A DNA stretch of 64,000 nucleotides from GW2011-AR15 sp964428335 (GCA_964428335.1 CAYRXW010000009.1:1-64000); one strand, 5' to 3'; positions 16,427 to 25,854 are shown, counted from the stretch's first letter. Made by a program: numbers and translations. The notes: a model not told the origin generated them from the letters alone.

Positions 16427-17101
16427 TCATTTCTTCTTGCACACAAAAATGCAATGGTCCTTCTCATGCGGATCAAGTGTTTTATAATCAACAATTGTGA
16501 TTTCCTTTTCCAACAGCTGCCTAACTTCCATGTATACCTGCTTAGGTTTTTTTGTTATATCTATGCTTCTTGATTTTACAGCGAGTATCCCAAACCCGTC
16601 TTTCTTTAAAAATTCCTTGCAGTTCTTTAAGAATATCTCTGCCTGGTTCCTCTGCGCAACATCCATGAAAACAATATCTACAGGAAGAACCCTTGATCTA
16701 TAGGTAGATGGCTGGTTTGCATCCCCTAAAATAGGCGCAACATTATTTCTTTTCTCGCATACAAATACAAGATCTCGGACAACCCTTGGCGCGAAATCCA
16801 ATGCGAAAATAAACCCATTTTTTCCAACAATATCTGAAACAAAAGTAACTGTATAGCCGTGGCTTGCGCCTAGGTACAGAACTGTATTTTCAGGCCTAAG
16901 ACCAATCTGTGAAAGCTCATTTACTATTCCTGCTGCAAGTTTACTTCTTCTTGCATCCCAGTGCCTGAATTCCTTGCCATCAAACCTTTCTATCTCTTCA
17001 TCAAAATATTTTATCCCCGGCGTCAAATTTTCAGTATATAATTTAATCCTTCCTTTTGTGTCTTTTCTTGTATAGACACCAAAAAACTTATGCTCTTTCA
17101 T
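16427..17101 (-). CDS. flpA: Fibrillarin-like rRNA/tRNA 2'-O-methyltransferase
   Basis: A 224-residue SAM-dependent enzyme that methylates ribose 2'-OH groups on rRNA and tRNA as the catalytic part of box C/D RNPs. The SAM site VLYLGASHGYTVTFVSDIVG begins around residue 80. FALDFAPR, ILGDAN and VDIVFMDVAQ follow, as in archaeal fibrillarin. The gene overlaps nop5 by 4 bp, the standard archaeal arrangement that balances the two RNP subunits. Confidence 0.96.
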   Translation of the reverse strand: MKEHKFFGVYTRKDTKGRIKLYTENLTPGIKYFDEEIERFDGKEFRHWDARRSKLAAGIVNELSQIGLRPENTVLYLGASHGYTVTFVSDIVGKNGFIFALDFAPRVVRDLVFVCEKRNNVAPILGDANQPSTYRSRVLPVDIVFMDVAQRNQAEIFLKNCKEFLKKDGFGILAVKSRSIDITKKPKQVYMEVRQLLEKEITIVDYKTLDPHEKDHCIFVCKKK

Positions 17102-18057
17102 CTGAACTTCTCCTCTAGTTCCTTTTTCAGCCTATCCCCTATGAACTGGCCTTTGAAGTAATCAACCTTTGCTGCCAATAGTATCTTATCTGCAAGAGAT
17201 CTTGCTGCTTTTCCCTTATCCTGCTTCCCAACCCGTTGCAAAAGTGGATGCTCAACAATTATCCCGTGTTTTGGAGAACGTGATTTAGTGACCATGTGCC
17301 TAAATAATGCTTTCTCTGCACCTAAAAGCTGGATTGTTGAAGATGGCATCAGAATCATGTTCCTTAATGAGCCTGCTAGTACAATCAGCTTAGCTCCTGT
17401 AAGATATCCTGCAACTTCTGTTATATTTGGGCAATTTGTTTTCATGAGCTTTTCTAGGTAAGCTTCTTTCTTCCCTTTTTCCTTATTCAGTTCAAGGATG
17501 GCTTTTGCAAGCCCAATTATAGATTCCTTGTCTTCTTTTGAGAACTTTGCGCCCATTGTGACATCTATCTTGAAATCCCTGGTTAGTTTTTCAGTGTCAT
17601 CACTTACTATCCTTTCTGCAAAACTTATGTGATCATCAATCGCATCTTCAACCTCAGGAAGGACATAAGAATACCATTCCCTAAGCTTTTTTGACAACAG
17701 ATTGATTGTCTTCCCAAGCTCCTGGGTAGATGATGATGCCTGTATTATCAGGAGATCATTTGTGACTGAACTTCTTACCTGAAGCTTTGTCAGAAGAAGA
17801 TTTTTAGAATAGTATAAATCTCTGAAATCCATAAGAGCCAGGTTAACCTTTTCAAGGCTTTTTTCATCCTGCTCCAGCCTTAAATTCTTGATATTTTTAA
17901 AGCGCTCCATGAATTCTTTTTCTGTATCTGTCGGCTCTCTTTTAGCAAGCTGCTCATTATTCTGAAGGATGTCTTTTTCAGAGAATATGATTTTCTCCCT
18001 TATCTGGAAATTCTGGTTGAATACAAAAGTTCCAAGGATGTTTGAATATAGGTACAT
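17098..18057 (-). CDS. nop5: Nop5/Nop56/58-family C/D RNP core protein
   Basis: A 319-residue scaffold that bridges fibrillarin to the L7Ae-bound C/D guide RNA. A short N-terminal domain binds fibrillarin. A long coiled-coil region covers about 100-200, and the Nop domain contains GSLRNMILMPSSTIQLLGAE and the basic patch SRSPKHGIIVEHPLLQ. It is somewhat short because the charged C-terminal tail of larger homologues is missing. It is first in the nop5-flpA operon. The possible tRNA-Trp intron guide at 61360-61409 would be a client. Confidence 0.95.
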   Translation of the reverse strand: MYLYSNILGTFVFNQNFQIREKIIFSEKDILQNNEQLAKREPTDTEKEFMERFKNIKNLRLEQDEKSLEKVNLALMDFRDLYYSKNLLLTKLQVRSSVTNDLLIIQASSSTQELGKTINLLSKKLREWYSYVLPEVEDAIDDHISFAERIVSDDTEKLTRDFKIDVTMGAKFSKEDKESIIGLAKAILELNKEKGKKEAYLEKLMKTNCPNITEVAGYLTGAKLIVLAGSLRNMILMPSSTIQLLGAEKALFRHMVTKSRSPKHGIIVEHPLLQRVGKQDKGKAARSLADKILLAAKVDYFKGQFIGDRLKKELEEKFR

Positions 18058-18148
18058 ATTTTGTTTGGAAGTTTGAGCTATTTATATAGATTGATTATTT
18101 TTTACACTTTTGGAAAACTATTTATACCAAGCCTTTCTTAGAAAAGTC

Positions 18149-19186
18149 ATGCTTGAATCTGAATTTGCTGCTTCTAATATAATACCTGTTAAATCATTGG
18201 AGCTGAATAAAAAATTCCAGGATGAAGTATATAATTACCAGAAGCTTTTTTCACAGGTAAGGGTTGAAATAGGAAAAGTAGTTGTTGGGCAAAATGACAT
18301 TTTAGATTATCTGTTTGAAGCTATTCTTAGCCATGGGCACTGCCTTGTTGAAGGTATCCCGGGGATTGCCAAAACACTTTTACTTAGGACACTTTCAGTT
18401 GTAACCGGCTGTGAATTCAAGAGAATCCAGTTCACTCCTGACCTGCTTCCTTCAGATATTGTAGGAGTTACTGCATATGATGAAAAAAAAGGATTCTATA
18501 CTATGAAAGGGCCTATCTTTGCAAATCTTGTTTTAGGTGATGAAATAAATAGAGCTCCTCCTAAAGTACAATCAGCCTTGCTTGAAGCGATGCAGGAGAA
18601 ACAGGTAACTATAGGCAGGGAGAGCTTCCAACTTCCTGTGCCTTTTTTTGTCATGGCAACACAGAACCCAATAGAACAGATGGGTACATATCCTCTGCCT
18701 GAAGCGCAGATTGACAGGTTCGTCTATAAGATTATCATGAGATATCCAACTTTAGAAGAAGAAGAAAAGATACTGGAAAGGAACATCAGCCTTCACAAAT
18801 TTGAAGATTATGGAATTAGGGGGATTTTAAGCCCAAAAGACATCATAAGGCTTCAGGATGATACGAAAAGGATATACCTTGACCCGAAGATTGAGAAATA
18901 TATTGTAAGGCTTGTAGATGCAACAAGGGATCCAAAAAAGTATAACCTTTCTTTAGGAAAATATATTGAATTTGGCTCATCTCCTAGAGCTAGCATCTCG
19001 CTTTTCATTACATCAAAGGCCCACGCATTATTAAACGGGAAGCTTTATGTCACACCACAGGATGTAAAAGCGGTAGCGCCTAATGTATTCAGGCACAGGA
19101 TGATGCTTACTTATGAAGGTCAGGCTGAAGAGATAAAGACTGATGATATTGTAAAAGAGATACTTTCTAAGATACAGGTTATTTAA
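18149..19186 (+). CDS. MoxR-family AAA+ ATPase
   Basis: About 345 residues from the ATG at 18149. A TTG start at 18110 would add 13 residues, but the TATA-like TTTATACC at 18120-18127 lies 22-29 nt before the ATG, favouring a leaderless ATG start. Walker A EGIPGIAKTLL, Walker B LVLGDEINRAPPKVQSALLE and sensor region FVMATQNPIEQMGTYPLPEA are typical of MoxR/RavA-like chaperone ATPases, which help mature or insert metals into other proteins. The usual partners (DUF58, VWA genes) are not adjacent. The VWA protein at 9810-12656 is secreted and therefore an unlikely direct client. Confidence 0.92.
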   Translation: MLESEFAASNIIPVKSLELNKKFQDEVYNYQKLFSQVRVEIGKVVVGQNDILDYLFEAILSHGHCLVEGIPGIAKTLLLRTLSVVTGCEFKRIQFTPDLLPSDIVGVTAYDEKKGFYTMKGPIFANLVLGDEINRAPPKVQSALLEAMQEKQVTIGRESFQLPVPFFVMATQNPIEQMGTYPLPEAQIDRFVYKIIMRYPTLEEEEKILERNISLHKFEDYGIRGILSPKDIIRLQDDTKRIYLDPKIEKYIVRLVDATRDPKKYNLSLGKYIEFGSSPRASISLFITSKAHALLNGKLYVTPQDVKAVAPNVFRHRMMLTYEGQAEEIKTDDIVKEILSKIQVI

Positions 19187-19229
19187 GTAACTAGACCTTT
19201 TATAAAAACAAAAAAAATAATTCGAAGAG

Positions 19230-19667
19230 TTATTTTATCTTGACCATATCCCCAATTGTATATTCTTCTGTCTTTGCTTTCAGATGCTGGGGCGCAAGCT
19301 CTTTTTCCTCGATGAGATTTATGCTTAATTGCCTTTCAAGCTTCCTTGCAAGCTCAATTGAAGGTGTGTAAGTTCCTGATTCAATCTGGTGTATCAGTGA
19401 TTCCTTTTCAGTAAGGTATCTTGCAAACTCATTCTGCTTAAGCCCCATCTTTTCCCTTTTTTCCCTGATTATCTTTGAATAGTCTTCCTTTATTATCTGG
19501 ATGACTTCCTTGCTTGGCAGAGCTGACTGTGGCCTTCCGACTGATCTGACTATCGGCTTTCTTAATACTTTCCCATAGCCTACGCATTTCTGGCAGACTT
19601 TTAATTCAACACCTTCAACTAACGCCATAACTAAATTATCTTCACTTCCGCACATTTCACAATTCAT
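19230..19667 (-). CDS. MBF1-like archaeal transcription factor
   Basis: About 145 residues from the ATG at 19667; a GTG three codons upstream is possible. An N-terminal zinc ribbon (MNCEMCGS ... CQKCVGYG) is followed by a basic linker and a Cro/C1-type HTH (REKMGLKQNEFARYLTEKES). The C-terminal segment ends TIGDMVKIK. This layout matches archaeal multiprotein bridging factor 1 homologues (aMBF1, TIGR00270-like). These are thought to bind ribosomes or act in transcription; their role in archaea is unsettled. The start abuts the upstream THUMP methyltransferase, so the two are probably co-transcribed. Confidence 0.9.
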   Translation of the reverse strand: MNCEMCGSEDNLVMALVEGVELKVCQKCVGYGKVLRKPIVRSVGRPQSALPSKEVIQIIKEDYSKIIREKREKMGLKQNEFARYLTEKESLIHQIESGTYTPSIELARKLERQLSINLIEEKELAPQHLKAKTEEYTIGDMVKIK

Positions 19668-19672
19668 AATTA

Positions 19673-20788
19673 TCACATCCTGAATTTCAATAGGTTTAAT
19701 TTATCCTTTCCCTGATAAAGCTCTATTTTTTCTATTAATTTAAATTTATGCATTAAAGCAGCCTCCTCAATCAGGCCATAATCCCTGGCAAGGATAACAA
19801 CTGCACCATTCTTCTTAAGGATATACTCTGCCTGGTAAAACAGGTCTTTATACACTTTTTTTAGTATCTGGATATTCCTGTCTTTTCCCATCCTTGGCGG
19901 GTCAGTAACAAAAAAATCAAGCGATCTTTTATCAAATTTTGTATCCAGCCAATCTATATCTACCTTGCTTAGGCTTATGAATTTTTCAATCCCTGCAAGC
20001 TTTGCATTTTTCTGGCTTGAGGTCAGATAACGAAGCTGCATGTCATAACCATAAACTTTTGTAATCCTTTCCTTGAAATTATCTTCCTTTTTGAAAAAAT
20101 CTGCCTTGAAAAAAGGCATCTTTGTGAAAAGAAGCTTGCTCTTGTTATAATACTGTATCGGAAAGCCTGTCAAATAGATGCCAAGTTCAATAGGAATCAC
20201 GCCTGAACCCATGAATGGGTCAACTACTGCATGCTTAAATTCAACCCCTGCAAACTTGCTTATGATAAACCCTGTTGTGCCTTTTAATGATTCCTGGTGG
20301 TTAAAAACCTTGTACTGCCGTTTTGAAAGGTCAAAACCTGAAAAATCCAGGCCAATATACCCTTTATTGTCTTCTATGAAAATAAATATTGAACTTTTTG
20401 GATTGTCAAAATCAACCTTTGAACCTGTCTTTTTCTGTATGCCCTTTAGTATCTCAGAAGAGATGTCAACTGAATTGAAATCATGCTCCCCATTCCTTTC
20501 GCATTCTACATTAAAAGATACCAGATCCCATTCGAAGATTAATTTGTCAGCTGAAACATTTTTTATGGTCTTTTCCAGCTCCCTATCTACATTAAATTCT
20601 GTCAGGAGAAGAGCACATCTTGAAATTGATTGTGCCTTATATGCAACTTTCGCCAATTCTTTGAAATCCTTTGCTTCAAAAACAACAACAGATTCATATA
20701 TCTTGCATTTTGCCTTGATCAATTCTTCAATCTCAGAACTACAGATCTTTTCTGCTCCCTTATTTGTAACTGCAAATGCCTTAACCAT
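19673..20788 (-). CDS. THUMP-domain tRNA guanine-N2 methyltransferase (Trm14/TrmG10-like)
   Basis: A 371-residue RNA methyltransferase. The N-terminal half (about 1-150) looks like a ferredoxin-like plus THUMP RNA-binding module. The C-terminal half is a Rossmann methyltransferase with DPFMGSGVIPIELG (SAM site) and the catalytic motif VTDPPRMGK. NPPY-type motifs of amino-N methyltransferases usually read (D/N)PP(Y/F/R). The archaeal relatives modify tRNA G6 or G10 at N2; the choice cannot be made here. It is followed by the MBF1-like gene. Confidence 0.85.
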   Translation of the reverse strand: MVKAFAVTNKGAEKICSSEIEELIKAKCKIYESVVVFEAKDFKELAKVAYKAQSISRCALLLTEFNVDRELEKTIKNVSADKLIFEWDLVSFNVECERNGEHDFNSVDISSEILKGIQKKTGSKVDFDNPKSSIFIFIEDNKGYIGLDFSGFDLSKRQYKVFNHQESLKGTTGFIISKFAGVEFKHAVVDPFMGSGVIPIELGIYLTGFPIQYYNKSKLLFTKMPFFKADFFKKEDNFKERITKVYGYDMQLRYLTSSQKNAKLAGIEKFISLSKVDIDWLDTKFDKRSLDFFVTDPPRMGKDRNIQILKKVYKDLFYQAEYILKKNGAVVILARDYGLIEEAALMHKFKLIEKIELYQGKDKLNLLKFRM

Positions 20789-20819
20789 ATCAAGAAAGAA
20801 AAACTAGGTAGTTTAAAAG

Positions 20820-23231
20820 CTATGCTACTATCCTTGCAGCATCTGCAACCTTATCCCCTTCATCTAGTCTCATCAACCTTACTCCCTGGGTATTCCTTCC
20901 TATGACTGAAATGAATTTTGCGCTGGTCCTGATGACCTGGCCGTTGACTGATATCAGCATAAGCTCATCCTCATCCAATACCTCCTTAATTACAACGACT
21001 TTTCCGTTCCTTTCAGAAGTTTTGATATTTATCACTCCTGATCCGCCCCTGTTAATCAGCCTGTAATCTGTTATAGGTGTTCTTTTTCCATACCCATTCT
21101 CTGTAATTGTTAAAAGTGTTTTTGATTCATCAGAAACAACCATGCCAACAACATAATCTTCTCCTTTTAACCGAATTCCTCTGACTCCCTGCGAATGCCT
21201 AGCAACGTCCCTGACATCTGTCTCATTAAACCTTACAGCGTTTCCTTCTGCTGTTGCAAGTATCAGCTGCTTTTCCCCGTTTGTCATTACAACATCCACA
21301 ACATCATCATTCTCGTTTAGGTTAATGGCCCATATCCCTCCCTGCCTTGGCCTTGAGTACTCCATTATATTTGTCTTTTTAACCAGTCCTTTGCTAGTTG
21401 CAAACACAAGGTAATTTGTCGGGTCATAAGTTTTTACTGGAATCACTGCAGAAACTTTCTCATCATTTTCACAGCCAACCAGATTGATTATGGCCTTCCC
21501 TTTGGACTGCCTTGAACCTTCAGGAATCTTATAGACTTTTGTCCAGTATACCTTTCCTTTGTTTGTGAATGTAAGCAGGTCTGCATGGGTGTTTGCGATA
21601 AATATCTGCTCTAAAAAGTCTTCTTCTTTTGTCTCTGCACCAATAACCCCCTTCCCGCCCCTGTTCTGCTGCTTATAATCATCTATCTGCATCCTTTTTA
21701 TGTATCCTGAATGGCTTATAGTAACTACAACATCCTGCTCCTCAATCAGATCCTCGATATCCAAATCTTCATCATTTTCCTGTATCTTTGTCCTTCTTTC
21801 ATCGCTATATTTTTCAATCAGCTCTTCCAGCTCTTTTATTATCTCATTCAAAATCTTGTTCCTGTCTGCAAGAATGGATTCAAGCTCTGAAATCAAAACC
21901 ATCAGTTCCTTATGCTCATCCCTTATCTTCTGCTGTTCAAGTGCTGCCAGCCTCTGAAGCCTCATATCAAGTATTGCTTTTGCCTGCTCGACACTTAACT
22001 TATAATCAGTAAGAAGCATATCTTTTGCTTCATCTGCGCTTTTTGACGCCTTTATCTTTGCGATTATCCTGTCTATGTCATTTAAGGCAATGATTAGTCC
22101 TTCTAATATATGGGCTCTTTCCTTGGCTTTCCTCAAATCAAACTGCGTCCTTTTTGTTATTATGTCTACCCTATGCTCAATATGGTGCTCAATCATCGAT
22201 TTTAGGTTCAATGTCTTAGGAAGGTTATTCACCAAAGCTAAAAAGCGGACTCCAAAAGTTGTCTGAAGCCTGCTATGCTTAAACAGCTGGTTCATCACAA
22301 TCTCCGGACTGCTGTCTCTTTTTAAGGTGATTACAATCCTCATTCCTTCCCTGTTTGATTCATCCCTTAGTTCTGCAATCTCTGTTACAACCTTGTTTTT
22401 GGCAAGTTCTGCAATCTCCTCAATCAGCTGGGATTTATTTACCATGTAAGGAATCTCCTTGACAATCAGCGAAACCCTGCCTTTGTTTTCTTCAATTTCA
22501 ATATCTGACTTTAATTTGATTCCCCCACGGCCAGTAGCATATGCCTGCTTTATTCCTGCAGTTCCTACCAAAATCCCGCCTGTCGGGAAATCCGGACCCT
22601 TTATCACACTAATTAACTCATTGATTGAAATCTCTGGGTTTTGTATATTCATGATGATGGCCTTACAGACATCTTTCAGATTATGCGGCGGAACATTTGT
22701 GGCCATCCCTACAGCAATTCCTGACGAGCCATTGATCAATAAATTTGGTATCTTGCTTGGAAGTATCCTTGGCTCCTGTAGTGATCCATCAAAGTTATCC
22801 TGAAGCTCTACTGTTTCTTTCTCAATATCTGCCAAAATCTCTGATGAAATCTTATGAAGCCTGGATTCTGTATACCTCATTGCTGCTGCTGAATCCCCAT
22901 CTACGCTACCGAAATTACCCTGCCCGTCTATAAGTGGATATCTCAATGACCATGGCTGGGCCAACCTAACTAATGCATCATAAACAGAAGTATCTCCATG
23001 AGGATGCCATTTACCTAGGCAGTCTCCAACAATCCTTGCGCATTTCTTGTAGGGTTTTCCTGCTTCTAAACCAAGCTCAAGCATTGTAAAAAGAACCCTT
23101 CTATGAACTGGTTTTAGGCCATCCCTTATATCTGGGAGAGCTCTTGAGACGATAACAGACATTGCATAATCTAGAAAATCTGCTTTTAATTCATCTTCAA
23201 TCACTGCTTGTATTATCTTATCCTCTGGCAT
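20820..23231 (-). CDS. gyrA: DNA gyrase subunit A
   Basis: An 803-residue type IIA topoisomerase subunit that cuts and rejoins DNA during supercoiling. The start is taken at the ATG at 23231 behind GGGGA; a TTG one codon upstream also fits. The catalytic tyrosine is Tyr120 in DSAAAMRYTES, corresponding to Tyr122 of E. coli. The C-terminal beta-pinwheel has a gyrase box variant QQNRGGKG near residue 525, and FxTxxG-type blades continue to the end, so negative supercoiling is likely. Gyrase is a bacterial acquisition in several archaeal groups. No gyrB is adjacent or elsewhere in the window, unlike the common gyrBA pairing. Confidence 0.96.
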   Translation of the reverse strand: MPEDKIIQAVIEDELKADFLDYAMSVIVSRALPDIRDGLKPVHRRVLFTMLELGLEAGKPYKKCARIVGDCLGKWHPHGDTSVYDALVRLAQPWSLRYPLIDGQGNFGSVDGDSAAAMRYTESRLHKISSEILADIEKETVELQDNFDGSLQEPRILPSKIPNLLINGSSGIAVGMATNVPPHNLKDVCKAIIMNIQNPEISINELISVIKGPDFPTGGILVGTAGIKQAYATGRGGIKLKSDIEIEENKGRVSLIVKEIPYMVNKSQLIEEIAELAKNKVVTEIAELRDESNREGMRIVITLKRDSSPEIVMNQLFKHSRLQTTFGVRFLALVNNLPKTLNLKSMIEHHIEHRVDIITKRTQFDLRKAKERAHILEGLIIALNDIDRIIAKIKASKSADEAKDMLLTDYKLSVEQAKAILDMRLQRLAALEQQKIRDEHKELMVLISELESILADRNKILNEIIKELEELIEKYSDERRTKIQENDEDLDIEDLIEEQDVVVTISHSGYIKRMQIDDYKQQNRGGKGVIGAETKEEDFLEQIFIANTHADLLTFTNKGKVYWTKVYKIPEGSRQSKGKAIINLVGCENDEKVSAVIPVKTYDPTNYLVFATSKGLVKKTNIMEYSRPRQGGIWAINLNENDDVVDVVMTNGEKQLILATAEGNAVRFNETDVRDVARHSQGVRGIRLKGEDYVVGMVVSDESKTLLTITENGYGKRTPITDYRLINRGGSGVINIKTSERNGKVVVIKEVLDEDELMLISVNGQVIRTSAKFISVIGRNTQGVRLMRLDEGDKVADAARIVA

Positions 23232-23346
23232 CAATGTTTCCCCACACTTATCGTCTATAACTTTGAAAGGCTGGGTATTTAAAAACCTTTGGAAAATTTG
23301 CCTTTGTAGGCTAATAAAAAAACTGATTTCAAAACCTTTTAAAACA

Positions 23347-23394
23347 TATATTTAAATAATTTATAATATTTACAATTTAATAAATATTGTAAAT
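23347..23394 (+). promoter_or_regulatory. TATA box and perfect inverted repeat, candidate operator
   Basis: A TATA-like ATATTTAAAT lies at about 23347-23356. ATTTACAAT (23368-23376) is repeated as its exact reverse complement ATTGTAAAT (23386-23394) with a 9-nt spacer. The predicted transcript start falls inside the repeat. Such a site just ahead of a GbsR/MarR-type gene (start 23412) suggests autoregulation of the ABC operon. Confidence 0.55.
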
Positions 23395-23411
23395 TTGATT
23401 GCTATTGAAAA

Positions 23412-23885
23412 ATGGAAACGCTTGAAGAGGAATTCACACAGTTTAACATGAGAGTAATGGAAGGAATGGGCTTTGACAGCATAAGTTCAAGGCTTTTTGC
23501 CCTGACTTTCCTAGGACCTGATGAAGTATCGCTTGAGGAACTTGAAGAAAAATCCGGCTACAGCGCTGCATCTGTATGCAACAAGATGCAATTTATGGAA
23601 AAGATAGGGCTTTTGAAAAGGGTTAAAAAACCAGGAACCAAGAAAGTTTATTATTATGCAGACAAGGATTTTTCAGAGATGATGAAAATAAAGGTTAATA
23701 TTGCGTTTGAAAAGGAGATTAATCCTGCAAAAGAAGTTCTGCCAAAAATAATCGAAAAGCACCAGAACAAGCAGCTAAACGATAAAGAAAAGAAGAGGTT
23801 TGAAAAAGTGAAAGATTATTATACTCAAATCATAAAGTTTGAAAAAGTGCTGAAGCGATTTATGAAGGATGTAGAGGAACTATGA
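23412..23885 (+). CDS. GbsR/MarR-type winged-helix regulator
   Basis: A 157-residue DNA-binding protein. The core wHTH reads SLEELEEKSGYSAASVCNKM followed by the wing VKKPGTKKVYYYADKD. A long helical C-terminus (about 85-157) is probably used for dimerisation, as in GbsR/MarR-like regulators (COG1510). It is the first gene of the ABC transporter operon and overlaps the ATPase gene by 4 bp. An inverted repeat lies at its own promoter, so it probably represses the operon until a ligand, perhaps a toxic compound or envelope stress signal, is sensed. The ligand is unknown. Confidence 0.85.
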   Translation: METLEEEFTQFNMRVMEGMGFDSISSRLFALTFLGPDEVSLEELEEKSGYSAASVCNKMQFMEKIGLLKRVKKPGTKKVYYYADKDFSEMMKIKVNIAFEKEINPAKEVLPKIIEKHQNKQLNDKEKKRFEKVKDYYTQIIKFEKVLKRFMKDVEEL

Positions 23886-24562
23886 AACCGATAATTAAGC
23901 TAGTTGATGTATGGAAGACCTATAAGATGGGAGACAGTGAAGTTCATGCCCTTCAGGGCTTAAACCTTGAAATCAAGAAAGGAGAATTTCTAGCTATACA
24001 GGGACCTTCTGGATCTGGAAAAAGCACTGCCATGAATCTAATCGGTTGCCTGGATATCCCTTCAAAAGGGCACGTTTACCTTGATAATCATGACATATCA
24101 AAGCTCTCAGAATCCAATCTTGCGCAGATAAGGGGGAGAAAAATCGGATTTATTTTCCAGCAGTTCAATTTGATAAACACCTTAAGCGCAAGGGAAAATA
24201 TAATGCTTCCGATGATGTTCCAGGGGATTGATCCGGACATAAGGATGAAGAAATCACAGGAGCTTCTGGAACTTGTAGATTTAGGAACCAGGATGGACCA
24301 TAAGCCAAAAGAGCTTTCTGGAGGACAGCAGCAAAGGGTTGCTATAGCAAGGTCATTGGCTGTTGACCCTGAAGTGATACTTGGGGACGAGCCAACCGGG
24401 AATTTAGATTCAAAAACAGGTGTAACGGTTTTGGATTTTTTGAAGAAGCTTCACAAGCAGGGAAAGACTATAGTGCTTGTGACACACGATGATAATGTAG
24501 CCAAGCAGGCTGAAAGAATAATATACATAAGAGATGGAAAACAATTAGAGGTAAAAAAATGA
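23882..24562 (+). CDS. ABC transporter ATP-binding protein (MacB/LolD type)
   Basis: A 226-residue ABC ATPase with Walker A GPSGSGKST, Q-loop FIFQQFNLI, signature LSGGQQQRVAIARSL and Walker B VILGDEPTGNLDSKT. It belongs to the MacB/LolD/FtsE subgroup, which powers mechanotransmission-type permeases rather than classical import. It is coupled on both sides by 4-bp overlaps to the regulator and the secreted protein. With the two FtsX/MacB-like permeases downstream it should form an export or envelope-remodelling complex. Confidence 0.95.
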   Translation: MKPIIKLVDVWKTYKMGDSEVHALQGLNLEIKKGEFLAIQGPSGSGKSTAMNLIGCLDIPSKGHVYLDNHDISKLSESNLAQIRGRKIGFIFQQFNLINTLSARENIMLPMMFQGIDPDIRMKKSQELLELVDLGTRMDHKPKELSGGQQQRVAIARSLAVDPEVILGDEPTGNLDSKTGVTVLDFLKKLHKQGKTIVLVTHDDNVAKQAERIIYIRDGKQLEVKK

Positions 24563-25827
24563 AAAAAGCAATTTTAATGTTATTATTGTTATTAGTCAGC
24601 GCATTCGGGAATGCTCTGGAGATTGACAGCCCATCAATAAGCGTAACTCTCCTGAACCAGGATCCTGATCCGGTCAGCCCTGGAAGCTATGCTGATGTGA
24701 GATTTAAAATTACAAACACTGGAAACGACAAAGCCCAGGGACTTGAAATTATGCTTGTTCCTGAATATCCCTTTTTACTGGCAGAAAATGAAGATGCTGT
24801 AAGAAATATTGGGGACCTGACAAATATCGGAGAAGACAATTCACTTGTTGTAAAGTATAAAATAAGGGTAGCTGAAGATGCTGTACAGGGAGAAAATAAG
24901 CTCAAGCTAAGATATAAGCATGGAGCAAACTCATGGATTACACAATCATTTGATATAAATGTTGAGACTGTTGACGCAAACGTTGCTATAGCTTCTGTAA
25001 AAACTGAGCCTGAAATGATAAAACCTGGTGATAAGGCCATACTTAAAGTTAAAGTAAAAAACATGGCTGATTCCAATATGAGGGATATTGCACTAAAGAT
25101 AGACTTAACTTATTCGGGCCTGCTTAGCTCAGCAACAGCAAAGACTGCAACAGATTCAATAGCTGCATTTAACATACTTCCTTTTGCACCTTTAGGGAGC
25201 GCATCTGAACAAAAAGTTGATTTGCTAAAGAGCCATGAAGAACATGAATTCACATATACTGTAATAGCATATCCTGATGCTGAGTCCAAAGTCTATAAAG
25301 TACCTGTTGAAATAACATATTATGATGAACTTGAAAATAAGTATACTAGGCAGGATCTTATAGGGCTTATTGTAGGATCAAAACCTGACCTTTTTGTTGT
25401 GATTGATGAATCTGAATTATATGTCGGAAAAAGGACAGGGAATGTTGCTCTGAAGTTTGTGAACAAAGGATTTTCAGATGTTAAGTTTTTAGATGTAAAC
25501 CTAAAAGAAAGTCCTGAATACCAGATACTTTCAGCGCAAGAAGTGTATATAGGTAATGTAGATTCAGACGACTATGAGACTGCTGAATTCAACCTGTACC
25601 TAAAGAACGGAGCTTCAAAAGAAGAGAAGGAAGTGAAGCTGCCTATACATGTTGAATACAGGGATGCAAACAATAATCTGTATACTGAGGATAAAGAACT
25701 TTCACTTATGATTGTTGATCCAAAAAAGCTTGGGATAAATGAAAAATCAGGATTTCCTGGGTTAGTTATCCTTGTAATTCTGGGAGCAGGGGTTTACTTC
25801 TATTTAAGAAGGAAGAAGAAAAAATAA
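24559..25827 (+). CDS. Surface-anchored CARDB/S-layer-like protein in ABC operon
   Basis: A 422-residue exported protein with a signal peptide (about 1-20). Three or so Ig-like beta domains resemble CARDB/NEW3 units (VSPGSYADVRFKITNTGNDKAQG and similar repeats of 'more than one domain starting with a P/G turn and N-T-G'). The C-terminus has one transmembrane helix (FPGLVILVILGAGVYFYL) and a RRKKKK tail. Such COG1361-like proteins often accompany MacB-type transporters in archaea. In Gram-negative bacteria MacA is the periplasmic adaptor; this protein could play the equivalent part, but it has no MacA similarity that I can see. Confidence 0.75.
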   Translation: MKKAILMLLLLLVSAFGNALEIDSPSISVTLLNQDPDPVSPGSYADVRFKITNTGNDKAQGLEIMLVPEYPFLLAENEDAVRNIGDLTNIGEDNSLVVKYKIRVAEDAVQGENKLKLRYKHGANSWITQSFDINVETVDANVAIASVKTEPEMIKPGDKAILKVKVKNMADSNMRDIALKIDLTYSGLLSSATAKTATDSIAAFNILPFAPLGSASEQKVDLLKSHEEHEFTYTVIAYPDAESKVYKVPVEITYYDELENKYTRQDLIGLIVGSKPDLFVVIDESELYVGKRTGNVALKFVNKGFSDVKFLDVNLKESPEYQILSAQEVYIGNVDSDDYETAEFNLYLKNGASKEEKEVKLPIHVEYRDANNNLYTEDKELSLMIVDPKKLGINEKSGFPGLVILVILGAGVYFYLRRKKKK

Positions 25828-25854
25828 TTTTTTTCTTTTAATTTATGAGGTAAT

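Noticed and set aside
18110..18148. TTG-initiated N-terminal extension of the MoxR ATPase
   Set aside because: The extension contains the TATA-like element and starts with a rare codon; the ATG at 18149 fits a leaderless start.
20178..20807. 209-residue ORF opposite the THUMP methyltransferase
   Set aside because: The reverse strand encodes clear SAM and PP motifs; the forward ORF has no recognisable features.
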